Shown here: one piece after another, positions 20,001-27,357 of the stretch
Position numbering within the stretch: position 1 is the stretch's first letter
Layout of the letters: each line of letters opens with the position of its first letter
DNA from: Streptomyces sp. CG4
GTDB taxonomy: Bacteria > Actinomycetota > Actinomycetes > Streptomycetales > Streptomycetaceae
Direction: 5' to 3'
NCBI RefSeq assembly: GCF_041080655.1
Contig: NZ_CP163525.1
Location: 9,734,001 to 9,798,000 of the forward strand
Length of the DNA stretch: 64,000 nucleotides
Translations under genes and position numbers: made by a program
The notes under the pieces: model-generated
Told to the model about the DNA's origin: nothing
Databases searched by the model: none
What the model saw: the letters and a program-made list of their open reading frames with translations, nothing else

Positions 20001-23000
20001 CTCGGTGGCCGTGGACACCGCTTGCTCCTCCTCCCTGGTCGCGCTGCACCTGGCGGCGCAGGCGCTGCGCGCCGGGGAGTGCGACCTCGCACTGGCGGGC
20101 GGGGTGGCGGTCATGTCACAGCCGGACCCCTACGTGGCCTTCAGCCGGGAACGCACCCTCGCCGCGGACGGCCGCTGCAAGCCCTTCTCGGCGCAAGCCG
20201 ACGGCACCAACTGGGCCGAGGGCGTCGGGCTGTTGCTGCTGGAGCGCCTCTCCGATGCCCGGCGGCGCGGACACACCGTCCTCGCCCGGATCGCGGGCAG
20301 CGGCATCAACCAGGACGGCGCCTCCAACGGGCTGACCGCCCCCAGCGGCCCGGCCCAACAGCGGCTGATCCGGCAGGTGCTGACCTCCGCCGGACTCGCC
20401 GCCGACGACGTGGACGCCGTCGAGGCGCACGGCACCGGAACCCCGCTCGGCGACCCGATCGAGGCACAGGCGGTCGTCGCCACCTACGGGCAGCACCGCG
20501 AAAAGCCGCTGTGGCTGGGCTCGATGAAGGCCAACATCGGGCACACCCAGGCGGCCTCCGGTGCCGGCGGCGTCATAAAAATGATCATGGCGATGCGGCA
20601 CGGGATCCTGCCCCGCACCCCGCACACGGACCCGCCCTCCCCGCATGTCGACTGGTCCGCGGGCGCGGTGGAGCTGCTGCGCGAGGACGTGGCATGGCCG
20701 CGCGGTGACCGCCCGCGCCGGGCGGGCGTCTCCTCCTTCGGCATCAGCGGCACCAACGCCCATGTGATCATCGAAGAGCCGCCCCGGGACGGAGAGCGCC
20801 CCACCGGCGGCACCGACGCCCCTGTCGATGCCCGGCTCGCCGAGGGCACCCGGACCGGGGCCGCGGCGTTGCCCGGCCGCATCCCGCTGCCGCTGTCGGC
20901 GCGCAGTGCGGACGCGTTGCGCGGACAGGCGGCCCGGCTGCATGCCTTCCTGGCCGACGAGCCGGAGCGGCGGCTGCACGACGTGGCCCTGTCGCTGGCC
21001 ACCACCCGGTCCGCCCTGGAACACCGCGCCGTGCTCACCGTCGCCGACCACGATGAGGCGCTGCGCGCCCTGAAGGCCCTGACGGACGGCACCGAACCCG
21101 GCGCCGCCGTCATCAGCGGCACCGCCCGGACCGGCGCCGCGCAGCCGCCGCTCGTCCTTGCGTTCCCGCCCGCCGACGCCCGGTGGACGGCGAGCGCCGC
21201 CCCGCTGGCCGCCGTCGCCCCGGTGTTCGCGGAAACCCTCACGGCCTGCGGACGGGCACTGTCGGGACTGGTCGACTGGACTCCGGCCGACGTCCTGGCC
21301 GGACGCTGCGCCCCCGACTGGCGGCACCGGCCCGAGATCGCCGGCCCGCTCGGCTGGGCGGTGGCCGTCGCATTGACCGAGCTGCTCCGGTCGTACGGCA
21401 TCGAGGCCGCGGCCGTGACCGGGCAGGGAAACGGGGAGATCGCGGCGGCCTGTGCCGCCGGGCTGCTCCCGATGGAGACCGGCGCCCTGCTCGCCGTGCA
21501 CCACAGCCGCGGTACGCACGCGAGCGTGCCGCAGGTCCGGTTCGGCCCCGCCGAGACGCCGTTCTGCTCGGCCGCGACCGGCGGATGGCTGGACGCGGGG
21601 GAGGAGACCGACGCCAAAGGGTGGGCCACGGCACTGATGGAGAGCCCGGCGGGCACCGGGCAGGCGCTGCGGGTACTGCGGGACAGCGGGCACCGTACGG
21701 TCGTCGTCCTCGGTCCGTCGCTGCCCGGCGGTGAAGAGGACGAGGACACGAACAGGAAACGGCCCGGCGGCGAAACGGGCGAGGACGTGGACCTGCTGCC
21801 GCTCACCGGCACGGACGGGCTCGACGTGACGGCCCTCCTCGCGCACCTGCACGTCCGAGGCGTGGAGATCGACTGGGACGCCGTCTTCGCAGCCACCGGC
21901 GCCCACCGGGTGCCCCTGCCCACGTACGCCTTCCACCGCCGCCACTACTGGATGACGCCCGCCTCGCACGCCCCGGCCGAGACGGCCTCCGCGGAGAGTG
22001 CTGACGGAGCGGGAGGCGGTCACCCGTTGCTGGACTCGGCCGTCGAACTGCCCGAAGCCGGCGCGCTGCTGCTGACCGGCGTGCTGTCGCGCGCCACCCA
22101 GCCGTGGTGCGCCGCCGAGGCGGGGGCCGGCACGGTCGCGGTGCCCGGGTCCGTTCTCGTGGAACTCGCCGTCCAGGCGGGCGGCCGGGTCGGCTGCGAC
22201 CGCATCGCGGAACTGACCACGGAGACCCCGCTGGTCCTGCCCGAGCGGGACGAGATCCGGCTGCGGGTGACCGTGGGCGAGCCCGGTGCGTCGGGGGAGC
22301 GGCCCCTGCGGGTTCACTCCCGGGCCGCCGGCGCCCTGCCCGGCACCCCCTGGACCCGCAACGCCCACGCGGTGCTGTGCCCGGGCGGCGCCCCCGCCTC
22401 CTTCGACCTGGAGATCTGGCCGCCCGCGGAGGCGGAGCCAGTTGACCCCGGCGGCCTGCCCCCGTCGGCCACCGAGGGCCTGGGCGGCCTGTGGCGGCGC
22501 GGCGACGACCTGTTCGCCGAGGTCGCGCTCACCGCCGGGCGACAACCGGAGGGCGCACACTACGGCCTCCACCCGGCCCTGCTGGACACCGCCTTGCGCA
22601 TCCTCGTCCTCACCCAGGACGGGACCGGCGAACAGGACACGGCCCCCGTGCCCGACTCCTGGCACCAGGTGGCGCTGCACGCCGAGGGTGCCTCGGCGCT
22701 CCGTGTCCGGCTGACCCGGACCGGCACCGACACCGTCGCCGTGGAGGCCGCCGACGACACCGGCCTGGCCGTCGCCTCGATCGGCGCGGTCCGGCTCCGC
22801 GCCGCCGATCCCGCACGACTCGTCGGCGCCCGCACCGCCCAGCACGGCCCGCTGCTGCGCCTGCACTGGACCGAGACGGCGTGCGAGACCCCCACGGCCA
22901 AACCCCGCTGGGCACTGGTCGGTCCCGACCCGCTCGGCGCGCGTTCGGCCCTGATGAAGGCCGGTGTCTACACCGAGGCCTACGAGACCCTGGACCTCCT

Positions 23001-24489
23001 CGCGGAGGCCATGGGCTCCGGCGCGGCCGCACCCGAGGCGGTGCTCGTCGGCTGCGTGCCCGCGCCGGAGGACACGTCCGGTGCCCACTCGGTGCGGTAC
23101 GCGGCCGAGGTGACCGCCGCCTGGCTGTCCGACGAGCGGTTCGCCGATGCGCGGCTGGTGTTCCTCACCCACGGTTCGCTCACCGCCGGCGACGGTACCG
23201 GGGCACCGGAGCCCGCGGTGGCCGCCGTATGGGGCCTGATCCGTTCCGCACAGCTGGTCGACCCGGGCCGACTGATCCTGGCCGACCTGGACGGCACACG
23301 TGCCTCCTGGCGCGCCCTGCCGGCCGCCCTGGCCGCCTCCGAGCCGCAACTGGCCCTCGTCCGGGGCGCCGTGCACGTGCCGCGGCTCACCCCGGTACCG
23401 GCTGTGGCGGGCGGCAGCGGGCTGCTGTCCGGCCCGGCGGGCACCGTCCTGGTCAGCGGTGCCACCCGTCCGGCCGCGATCGCGGTGGTCCGGCACCTGG
23501 TGAACGAGCGGGGCGTGCGCCGCCTGCTGCTCGCCGGACCGGCGGACGGCGATGCCGCTGCCCGGCTCGGGACGGAACTGACCGCGCTGGGCGCCGAGGT
23601 GACCGTCACCGCCTGCGACCCGGCAGACCGGGAGACGCTCGTGACCCTGCTGGAATCGGTCCCCGCCGAGCACCCGCTGACCGCCGTCGTGCACGCGGCA
23701 CAGGTATCCGGGCCCGGCGGGACGGCGGAGGCGGATCTTCTGGAGGCGGAGCTGCGCGCGGCCCTGAACCTCAGCGAGCTGACGGCAGGCGAACCTCTCG
23801 CCCCTGCCGTACCCCTGGTCCTCCTCTCGTCCGCCGCCGGGACACTGGGTGCCGCCGGACGCGGGGGCGAGGCCGCCCTGGGCGCCTTCCTCGACGCCCT
23901 CGCCCAGCGCCGTCGCGCCGCGGGAGCGCCGGGGATATCGGTGGCGTGCGGTCCCTGGGACATCGACGACAGCTCGGCGAGCGGCGCACCCGCGGGTGTG
24001 GGCCGGCTGCCGCGGGCCGCGGGCCTGGACCTCTTCGACGCCGCCTGCGGCATCGATGCTTCCACCGCCGTCCTGCTCCGGCTGGGCGCCGACGCCCTCT
24101 CCGGCGGATCCGGCGGCGCGAGCCTGCCGGCGCCCCTGCGCGGTCTGGCCGGACCGCCGGCCCGGCGCCGGGTGGGGGAGCGGGGGGCCGCCGGAGTCCT
24201 GAGCACGCTCCGGCGCCGCCTCGCAGGCCTGTCCGACGCGGAGCGTGACGCGGTCCTCATGGACCGGGTGCGCGCCGACGTGGCGGCCGTGCTCGACTAC
24301 CCCTCGCCCGAGGCGGTCGAGGACTCCTGTTCCTTCCGGGACATCGGTCTGAACTCGCTCACCGCCTTCGCCCTGCGCAACCGGCTGCGCGAGACCACCG
24401 GACTGAAACTGCCCGCAGCCCTCCTGTTCGAGGCCGACACCCCCGGACGGCTGGTGGCGCACCTCAAGGACGAGCTGCTGCGCCTGTGA
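14080..24489 (+). CDS. Modular type I polyketide synthase, two modules, the last one catalytically degenerate
   Basis: 3469 aa, starting 54 bp after the previous PKS behind a GAGGAAG ribosome site. Residues 1-35 form a class-1 N-terminal docking coiled coil. Module D: KS (36-460, Cys206), AT (569-870, Ser661 in GHSIG, HAFH at 761, malonyl), DH-like (947-1213) in which the catalytic His is Arg980, KR (1240-1680, NADPH motif, LDD, Tyr1588), ACP (Ser1757). Module D should therefore leave a hydroxyl. Module E: KS (1820-2235, Cys1982 and both His motifs present), a shortened AT remnant (2357-2555) whose GHSxG reads GQGNG (Asn2451), DH remnant (2647-2910) with Glu2680 in place of His, KR remnant (2930-3310) with a broken NADPH loop and Glu3264 in place of Tyr, and an ACP with NSL (Asn3425-Ser3426) instead of DSL. 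There is no thioesterase domain. The frame is uninterrupted, so the losses are substitutions and deletions, not frameshifts. Confidence 0.97.
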   Translation: MASNEEKLRDYLKRVTADLRQTRKRLHDAEASRQEPVAIVGLGCRFPGGADTPEEFWRLLAEGRDTVADFPADRGWDLDGVFDPAGGTGTTYARQGAFLYDAPLFDSAFFDISPREAMTMDPQQRLLLETSWEALERSGIEPGALRGSRTGVFMGTNGQDYLALMLGRPEESDGHLTTGITASVLSGRVSYVLGLEGPAVTVDTACSSSLVALHLAVQALRGGECDLALAGGVTVMSTPGAFVEFSRQRGLAVDGRCKAFAEGADGTGWGEGVGVLVVERLSDARRNGHQVLAVVRGSAVNQDGASNGLTAPNGPSQQRVIRAALAGSGLTPADIDVVEAHGTGTALGDPIEAQALIATYGQDRERPLWLGSVKSNIGHTQAAAGVAGVIKMVLALRHGTLPRTLHADEPTSRVDWPAGAVRLLHENTDWPQDEDRPRRAGVSAFGVSGTNVHVVLEQAPDEPPADPDTPAPVPPALRLPSAAVPWVVTGLTPAALRDQARRLADFVRSHPATDPVHTAAALLTTRSVFEQRAVLLGTDREELLRGLDALAAGHARPGLITGSASGTGRTAFLFAGQGSQRLGMGRELYETYEVFADAFDEVCAQADSALERPLRDVVFGTDAELLNRTEYAQPALFALEVALFRLAESFGLRPDVLLGHSIGELTAAHVAGVWSLADACRLVVARGRLMQALPEGGAMVSLQLPEDEVLPLLEGRTDRVGIAAVNGPRATVIAGVAADIEEIAERARAQGHRATALRVSHAFHSPLMEPMLRDFRRVAESLEFHPPRLTVVSDLTGRPADPEDLTDPEYWVRHVRHAVRFADGVRALTGLGVTRCLELGPDGTLSALAAQSLPSPDEVLAVPAQLKDQPGPRAFETALAALYTRGVAVDWTSLVTGADTGADTGTGTPPAPPHALPTYAFQRRRAWLPAAASGAAGVRAAGLGAARHPLLGAAVELADAGGILLTGRLSVRAQPWLADRDTAGSTLLPASVLVELAVRAGDEAGCTVLETLTLRDPLPMPRQGAVRMQILVGAADETGRRTVTVHSRPDDDEGDQPWRCHAEGTLSTTARPTGDVPDPGVRPPEQAEPVDVDGLYDLLSLHGHSYGPAFRGVRALWRHGSELFADLAVPDELRDRHAGAFGLHPVLLDAAVQVVLSAAPDAGEGRIALPLGWQGVTVHASGADAARLRVTGAGTDRVSLTLTDTAERPLATVDSLSLTTLPVADLAADAPVDGLYALDWTPVTGHPGTGSAGHQHGEWAVLGPDGAALAAHLTDRGVPVRAHHDLAALLTALDEGAAAPATVLLPVGSADRPVDSTGLAAAAQDAAAAVLATLQQWLADERLDASRLAVLTHHAVAAAPDDRVPDLTHAPVWGLVRTAQSEHPGRFLLVDRDTADALPPSAVLGEEPQLAVRAGALLAPRVVRASRPAGEAPLAFGPDGTVLVTGGTGGLGALAARHLVTGHGVRRLLLVSRSGPTAPGAAELRDELTALGAEVTVEACDVSERAALAALLASVPAEHPVTAVVHTAGVLDDALLTSLTPERLATVFPAKVAALAHLHELTQHQKLSSFVVFSSAAGLLGNPGQANYAAANTFLDALARHRRAVGLPMTSLAWGPWERFGGMTATLDAAHTARTAAQGAIPLSAEQGLSLFDAGTAADRALLLAMRLDPGALRGRAEAGDLPPLLRGLLRGTVRRGAGTAAGQGGGFARRLASLPRARRYRALAELVSGQVAALLGYDSADLAGSDKPFKELGFDSLAAVNLRNRLNQETGLRLPATLVYDHPTSGALIRHLAMELGLDAEQSGSDDAPARSGAAVPDDDPVVIVGMGCRYPGGADSPEALWRLVAAGAEGLGPFPADRGWDLDALYDPDSDRPGTTYVREAGFLYDAGRFDAELFGISPREALAMDPQQRLLLETSWEVFEQAGIAPGSLRGSRTGVFAGVTYHDYASGMQMGTAGNVAAGRVSYAFGLEGPSVAVDTACSSSLVALHLAAQALRAGECDLALAGGVAVMSQPDPYVAFSRERTLAADGRCKPFSAQADGTNWAEGVGLLLLERLSDARRRGHTVLARIAGSGINQDGASNGLTAPSGPAQQRLIRQVLTSAGLAADDVDAVEAHGTGTPLGDPIEAQAVVATYGQHREKPLWLGSMKANIGHTQAASGAGGVIKMIMAMRHGILPRTPHTDPPSPHVDWSAGAVELLREDVAWPRGDRPRRAGVSSFGISGTNAHVIIEEPPRDGERPTGGTDAPVDARLAEGTRTGAAALPGRIPLPLSARSADALRGQAARLHAFLADEPERRLHDVALSLATTRSALEHRAVLTVADHDEALRALKALTDGTEPGAAVISGTARTGAAQPPLVLAFPPADARWTASAAPLAAVAPVFAETLTACGRALSGLVDWTPADVLAGRCAPDWRHRPEIAGPLGWAVAVALTELLRSYGIEAAAVTGQGNGEIAAACAAGLLPMETGALLAVHHSRGTHASVPQVRFGPAETPFCSAATGGWLDAGEETDAKGWATALMESPAGTGQALRVLRDSGHRTVVVLGPSLPGGEEDEDTNRKRPGGETGEDVDLLPLTGTDGLDVTALLAHLHVRGVEIDWDAVFAATGAHRVPLPTYAFHRRHYWMTPASHAPAETASAESADGAGGGHPLLDSAVELPEAGALLLTGVLSRATQPWCAAEAGAGTVAVPGSVLVELAVQAGGRVGCDRIAELTTETPLVLPERDEIRLRVTVGEPGASGERPLRVHSRAAGALPGTPWTRNAHAVLCPGGAPASFDLEIWPPAEAEPVDPGGLPPSATEGLGGLWRRGDDLFAEVALTAGRQPEGAHYGLHPALLDTALRILVLTQDGTGEQDTAPVPDSWHQVALHAEGASALRVRLTRTGTDTVAVEAADDTGLAVASIGAVRLRAADPARLVGARTAQHGPLLRLHWTETACETPTAKPRWALVGPDPLGARSALMKAGVYTEAYETLDLLAEAMGSGAAAPEAVLVGCVPAPEDTSGAHSVRYAAEVTAAWLSDERFADARLVFLTHGSLTAGDGTGAPEPAVAAVWGLIRSAQLVDPGRLILADLDGTRASWRALPAALAASEPQLALVRGAVHVPRLTPVPAVAGGSGLLSGPAGTVLVSGATRPAAIAVVRHLVNERGVRRLLLAGPADGDAAARLGTELTALGAEVTVTACDPADRETLVTLLESVPAEHPLTAVVHAAQVSGPGGTAEADLLEAELRAALNLSELTAGEPLAPAVPLVLLSSAAGTLGAAGRGGEAALGAFLDALAQRRRAAGAPGISVACGPWDIDDSSASGAPAGVGRLPRAAGLDLFDAACGIDASTAVLLRLGADALSGGSGGASLPAPLRGLAGPPARRRVGERGAAGVLSTLRRRLAGLSDAERDAVLMDRVRADVAAVLDYPSPEAVEDSCSFRDIGLNSLTAFALRNRLRETTGLKLPAALLFEADTPGRLVAHLKDELLRL

Positions 24490-24547
24490 CACCGGCGGCC
24501 GTGCCTCACCCCAGAACTTCCACGACATCCAAGGAGAAGAGCCACAG

Positions 24548-25606
24548 ATGAAGACAGACGGCGTCTACGTCGACACGGTCGGGACGTACATCCCGGACCG
24601 CTGGGTGAGCGTGGAACAGGCCGTGGCGGAAGGACTCTACGACGAGTACTCCGTCCAGTACGGCACCGGGCTCACCGCCGCGTACATCGCGGACGACCTG
24701 CCCGCGCTGGACATGGCCGTGTCCGCCGCCCGGCAGGCGTTCCGCCGGTCCGGCAACGACGTGGAGGACCTCGACTTCCATGTCCACTGCACCGCTGTGC
24801 AGCACGGTCCCGAGGGGTTCTACGCGCCCGGCTACGTGCTGCGCGAGCTGGGCGCGAGCGGGGTGCCCAGTACGGACGTGCGCCAGCACTCCAACGGCCT
24901 GCTGGCCGGCATCGAGGTCGCCGTCGGGCAGCTGACGGGCGCCGCCGGGGCCGAGACCGCGCTGGTGACGACCGCGGAGAACTTCACCAGTCCGCTGATC
25001 GACCGGTGGACGGGCTTCGGCACCGGATTCACCGCCAGCGACGGCGGCGCCGCCGTCCTGCTCAGCGCAGAGGGCGGGTTCGCGGCGCTGCGCGCGGTGA
25101 ACTCCGGGACGCTGCCCGAACTGGAGCAGTGGCACCGGGGCGAGGAGACGTTGCTGCCGTTCCGCGGCGAACAGCGCAAGGCGTCCGGCACGATGGAATT
25201 GCTCGCCTACTTCAACCAGCACGTGGTGCCGCTCGACAAGTGCATGGAGATGATCCGTGACTTCGAGCTGGACATCGTGCACCGGTCGCTGGTGGACGCG
25301 GGGCTGAACGCGTCCGACCTGCGGTGGGTGGTGGCCGCCAACAGCGACTCCCGCATGATCGACCAGATGAAGATGCAGCCGCTGGGGCTGCCGATGTCCC
25401 GCTCCACCTGGGACTTCGGCAAGGAGTACGGCCACATGGGCGCATGCGACATGGCGGTCTCCCTCAACCACCTGCTCCTCAACGGCATGCTGGCCCCGGG
25501 CGACCACATCCTGATGACGACGTCGGCGTCCGGCTGGGTGTCCAGCTCGGCGGTCCTGACGATTCTGGAGCTACCGGCCTGGGCTCAGGAGCCCCCGGTC
25601 TCCTGA
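24548..25606 (+). CDS. KAS III-family (FabH-like) acyltransferase with Ser in place of catalytic Cys
   Basis: 352 aa, 58 bp after the last PKS, with AAGGAG nine bases before the ATG, so probably co-transcribed. The thiolase fold is recognisable end to end. The nucleophile position reads QHSNG (Ser115) where FabH has a Cys. The FabH His position reads AANSDSR (Ala264) and the FabH Asn position is His296 (YGHMGA). The Cys-His-Asn triad for decarboxylative condensation is therefore absent. DpsC of the daunorubicin pathway is a KAS III homologue known to work with Ser and a His at about residue 198; His196 here (QWHRGE) is a candidate equivalent. Inference: it moves an acyl group or releases the chain from the preceding dead module rather than condensing. 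Its position after a PKS lacking a thioesterase supports a role in release or acyl transfer. Ketosynthase-like family 0.95; exact reaction unknown. Confidence 0.9.
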   Translation: MKTDGVYVDTVGTYIPDRWVSVEQAVAEGLYDEYSVQYGTGLTAAYIADDLPALDMAVSAARQAFRRSGNDVEDLDFHVHCTAVQHGPEGFYAPGYVLRELGASGVPSTDVRQHSNGLLAGIEVAVGQLTGAAGAETALVTTAENFTSPLIDRWTGFGTGFTASDGGAAVLLSAEGGFAALRAVNSGTLPELEQWHRGEETLLPFRGEQRKASGTMELLAYFNQHVVPLDKCMEMIRDFELDIVHRSLVDAGLNASDLRWVVAANSDSRMIDQMKMQPLGLPMSRSTWDFGKEYGHMGACDMAVSLNHLLLNGMLAPGDHILMTTSASGWVSSSAVLTILELPAWAQEPPVS

Positions 25607-25655
25607 GCGACGGCGCGCCGGCCGGGCCCGCCCCGGCCCGCCCGGACACAGCACA

Positions 25656-25692
25656 GGACCCGGCACCGTGAGAGAGCGAGGTTGCCGGGTCC
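25656..25692. terminator. Bidirectional hairpin terminator between convergent operons
   Basis: A perfect 10-bp inverted repeat (GGACCCGGCA at 25656-25665 and TGCCGGGTCC at 25683-25692) encloses a 17-nt loop. It sits between the stop of the KAS III-like gene (+) and the stop of the FkbM methyltransferase (-), the expected place for a shared factor-independent-type terminator. No U-tract is present, which is usual in Streptomyces. Confidence 0.75.
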
Positions 25693-25736
25693 GTTGGCAG
25701 GCGCGGGTGCCCAGATGCCAGGGCAGTCCGGTGAGG

Positions 25737-26513
25737 TCAGTGCTCGCGCCGGGCGTACACCATCGAGTAGCGGAAGACCTCCGGCAGGTTCGCCGCGTGC
25801 TCCACCGTCACGGAGAAGCCCTGGGCGTCGAGGATGCCCCGCACCGCGTCGAGGCGGCCGTCGAGGTCCTGCACCTCGACGACGGCCTGGCGCACCCGCT
25901 GCCAGTCCGCCGCGTCCAGGCCCTCCATCACCTCCAGTTCAGCGCCCTCCACGTCGATCTTCAGCAGATCGACCGGACCCTCCGGCGCCCATTGGCGCAG
26001 CGCGTCGGAGAGCCGGTTGACCTCCGACTCCACCTCGATCCCGGCCATGATGCGGTCCACCGCCTCCTGGCCGATCTGCTCCACCGTCAGTTCCTGCCCG
26101 ACCTTCTTCTGCTCCGGGTACCGGGTCGAGTTGCCGGGCAGGGCGGGGTAGAACGTGAAGCGGACCTGGTCCTCATGACGGCGACCCAGCGCGGAGCGCA
26201 CCACCTCCACGTCCTTGGCGCCGTGGCTGTCCAGGTTCTCCAGCAGCGCCTCGTGGATCGCGGGGATCGGCTCGAAGGCCAGGATCTTCGCGCCGGGGAA
26301 CTCCTGCTTGACGAAGAGGGAGAACAGACCCACGTTCGCGCCGGCGTCCACGATCCGTGAGGAGTCGGAGAGCTGGATGCCGTGCCGGAGATAGGTGCGT
26401 TCGACGAATATCTCGTTGTAGATGAAGTCGACTTCGGAGAAGAGCGCGCCCTCCGACTGCGGCACGAAGACGGAAAAGCCGTCGGCGACCTGAACCGACC
26501 TGATGACGGTCAT
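25737..26513 (-). CDS. FkbM-family SAM-dependent methyltransferase
   Basis: 258 aa; ATG with AGGGAG upstream. The SAM site shows the FkbM pattern: VDAGANVGLFS near residue 57 and the later LLKIDVEGAELEV block near residue 183. FkbM-family enzymes usually O-methylate hydroxyls of polyketides or sugars. It is the last gene of a minus-strand operon, 73 bp after the ABC permease, and converges on the PKS and KAS III operon. With two deoxysugar genes in the same operon, O-methylation of a sugar or of a PKS-derived hydroxyl is the most likely job. The substrate cannot be read from sequence. Confidence 0.9.
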   Translation of the reverse strand: MTVIRSVQVADGFSVFVPQSEGALFSEVDFIYNEIFVERTYLRHGIQLSDSSRIVDAGANVGLFSLFVKQEFPGAKILAFEPIPAIHEALLENLDSHGAKDVEVVRSALGRRHEDQVRFTFYPALPGNSTRYPEQKKVGQELTVEQIGQEAVDRIMAGIEVESEVNRLSDALRQWAPEGPVDLLKIDVEGAELEVMEGLDAADWQRVRQAVVEVQDLDGRLDAVRGILDAQGFSVTVEHAANLPEVFRYSMVYARREH

Positions 26514-26586
26514 GATTGCTCCCTGAGCCGTGGATTGCCGTTCAGTGTGCCCTGCGGAGTTCCGGCATTTTCCTAGACTTCGCCCC

Positions 26587-27354
26587 TCAGGCGTCTTTGT
26601 TGCGCAGCACCAGATACCCGCCGAGCAGCGCCGCGCTCACCCACAGCAGCATGATGACGAGGCCGCCGCCCGGCCCGTACGGCACATCGGAGTTCCGCAC
26701 CACCCGCGCCATCGCCTCACCGGCCTGGTCGGGAAGGTAGTGCGCGACCTTCTTGGCTCCGGGTACGGAGGCCAGTATCTGCGTGATCAGGAAGAAGAAG
26801 GGCATGAGAATGCCCATGGACAGCATGGAGCTTCGCAACATGGTGGCCACGCCCATGGAGAACACGGCCATGAGAGTCATGTAGAGCCCGGCGCCCAGCG
26901 TCGCACGCAGCACGTTGTGGGCGCCGATCGTGGTGCTGTGCGAACCAAGTGCGGCCTGCCCGGCGAAGAAGGTCACGAAGCTGGTGACGATGCCGACCAC
27001 GAGAGCGGCACCGGCCGCCACCGCAAGTTTGCTGAAGTAGAAGACGCCGCGCCGGGGTACCGCCGCCAGCGAGTTCCGGATCATGCCACTGCCGTACTCG
27101 GCGCCGATCACCATGACCCCGAACGCGATCATCGCCAGCTGGCCGAGGACGCCGCCGGTGAAACTGGTGCCGGCCGCGTCGAAGGTGAGCTTCTGCTGCT
27201 GCGACAGGTCGGCGTAGCGGGCATTGGACAGGGCGCTCACCAGCGTGCCGAAGGCCACGGTGACGGCGAAGGCGGCGAACAGGGTCCACCCCGTGGAGCG
27301 GACCGTGGTGAGCTTGGCCCACTCCGAACGGAGGATCGCGGTGGGTGAGGACAT
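26587..27354 (-). CDS. ABC-2 type transporter permease
   Basis: 255 aa hydrophobic protein with about six predicted membrane segments and no ATP-binding motif. It begins 3 bp after the stop of the ATPase gene, so the two are translationally close and form one exporter. This pairing (DrrA/DrrB-type) is common in antibiotic clusters, where it exports the product or gives self-resistance. The membrane spans run from about residue 20 to the C-terminus, which ends in a short basic tail (LRNKDA). Substrate is inferred only from context. Confidence 0.88.
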   Translation of the reverse strand: MSSPTAILRSEWAKLTTVRSTGWTLFAAFAVTVAFGTLVSALSNARYADLSQQQKLTFDAAGTSFTGGVLGQLAMIAFGVMVIGAEYGSGMIRNSLAAVPRRGVFYFSKLAVAAGAALVVGIVTSFVTFFAGQAALGSHSTTIGAHNVLRATLGAGLYMTLMAVFSMGVATMLRSSMLSMGILMPFFFLITQILASVPGAKKVAHYLPDQAGEAMARVVRNSDVPYGPGGGLVIMLLWVSAALLGGYLVLRNKDA

Positions 27355-27357
27355 GGC

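Noticed and set aside
20116..24528. Very long minus-strand open frame opposite the second PKS
   Set aside because: It is a shadow of the high-GC plus-strand coding frame. It has no domain signature and a repetitive Gly/Arg/Gln-rich composition.
25668..26360. Plus-strand frame opposite the FkbM methyltransferase
   Set aside because: The minus strand has clear FkbM motifs. The plus frame is Arg/His-rich and has no family.
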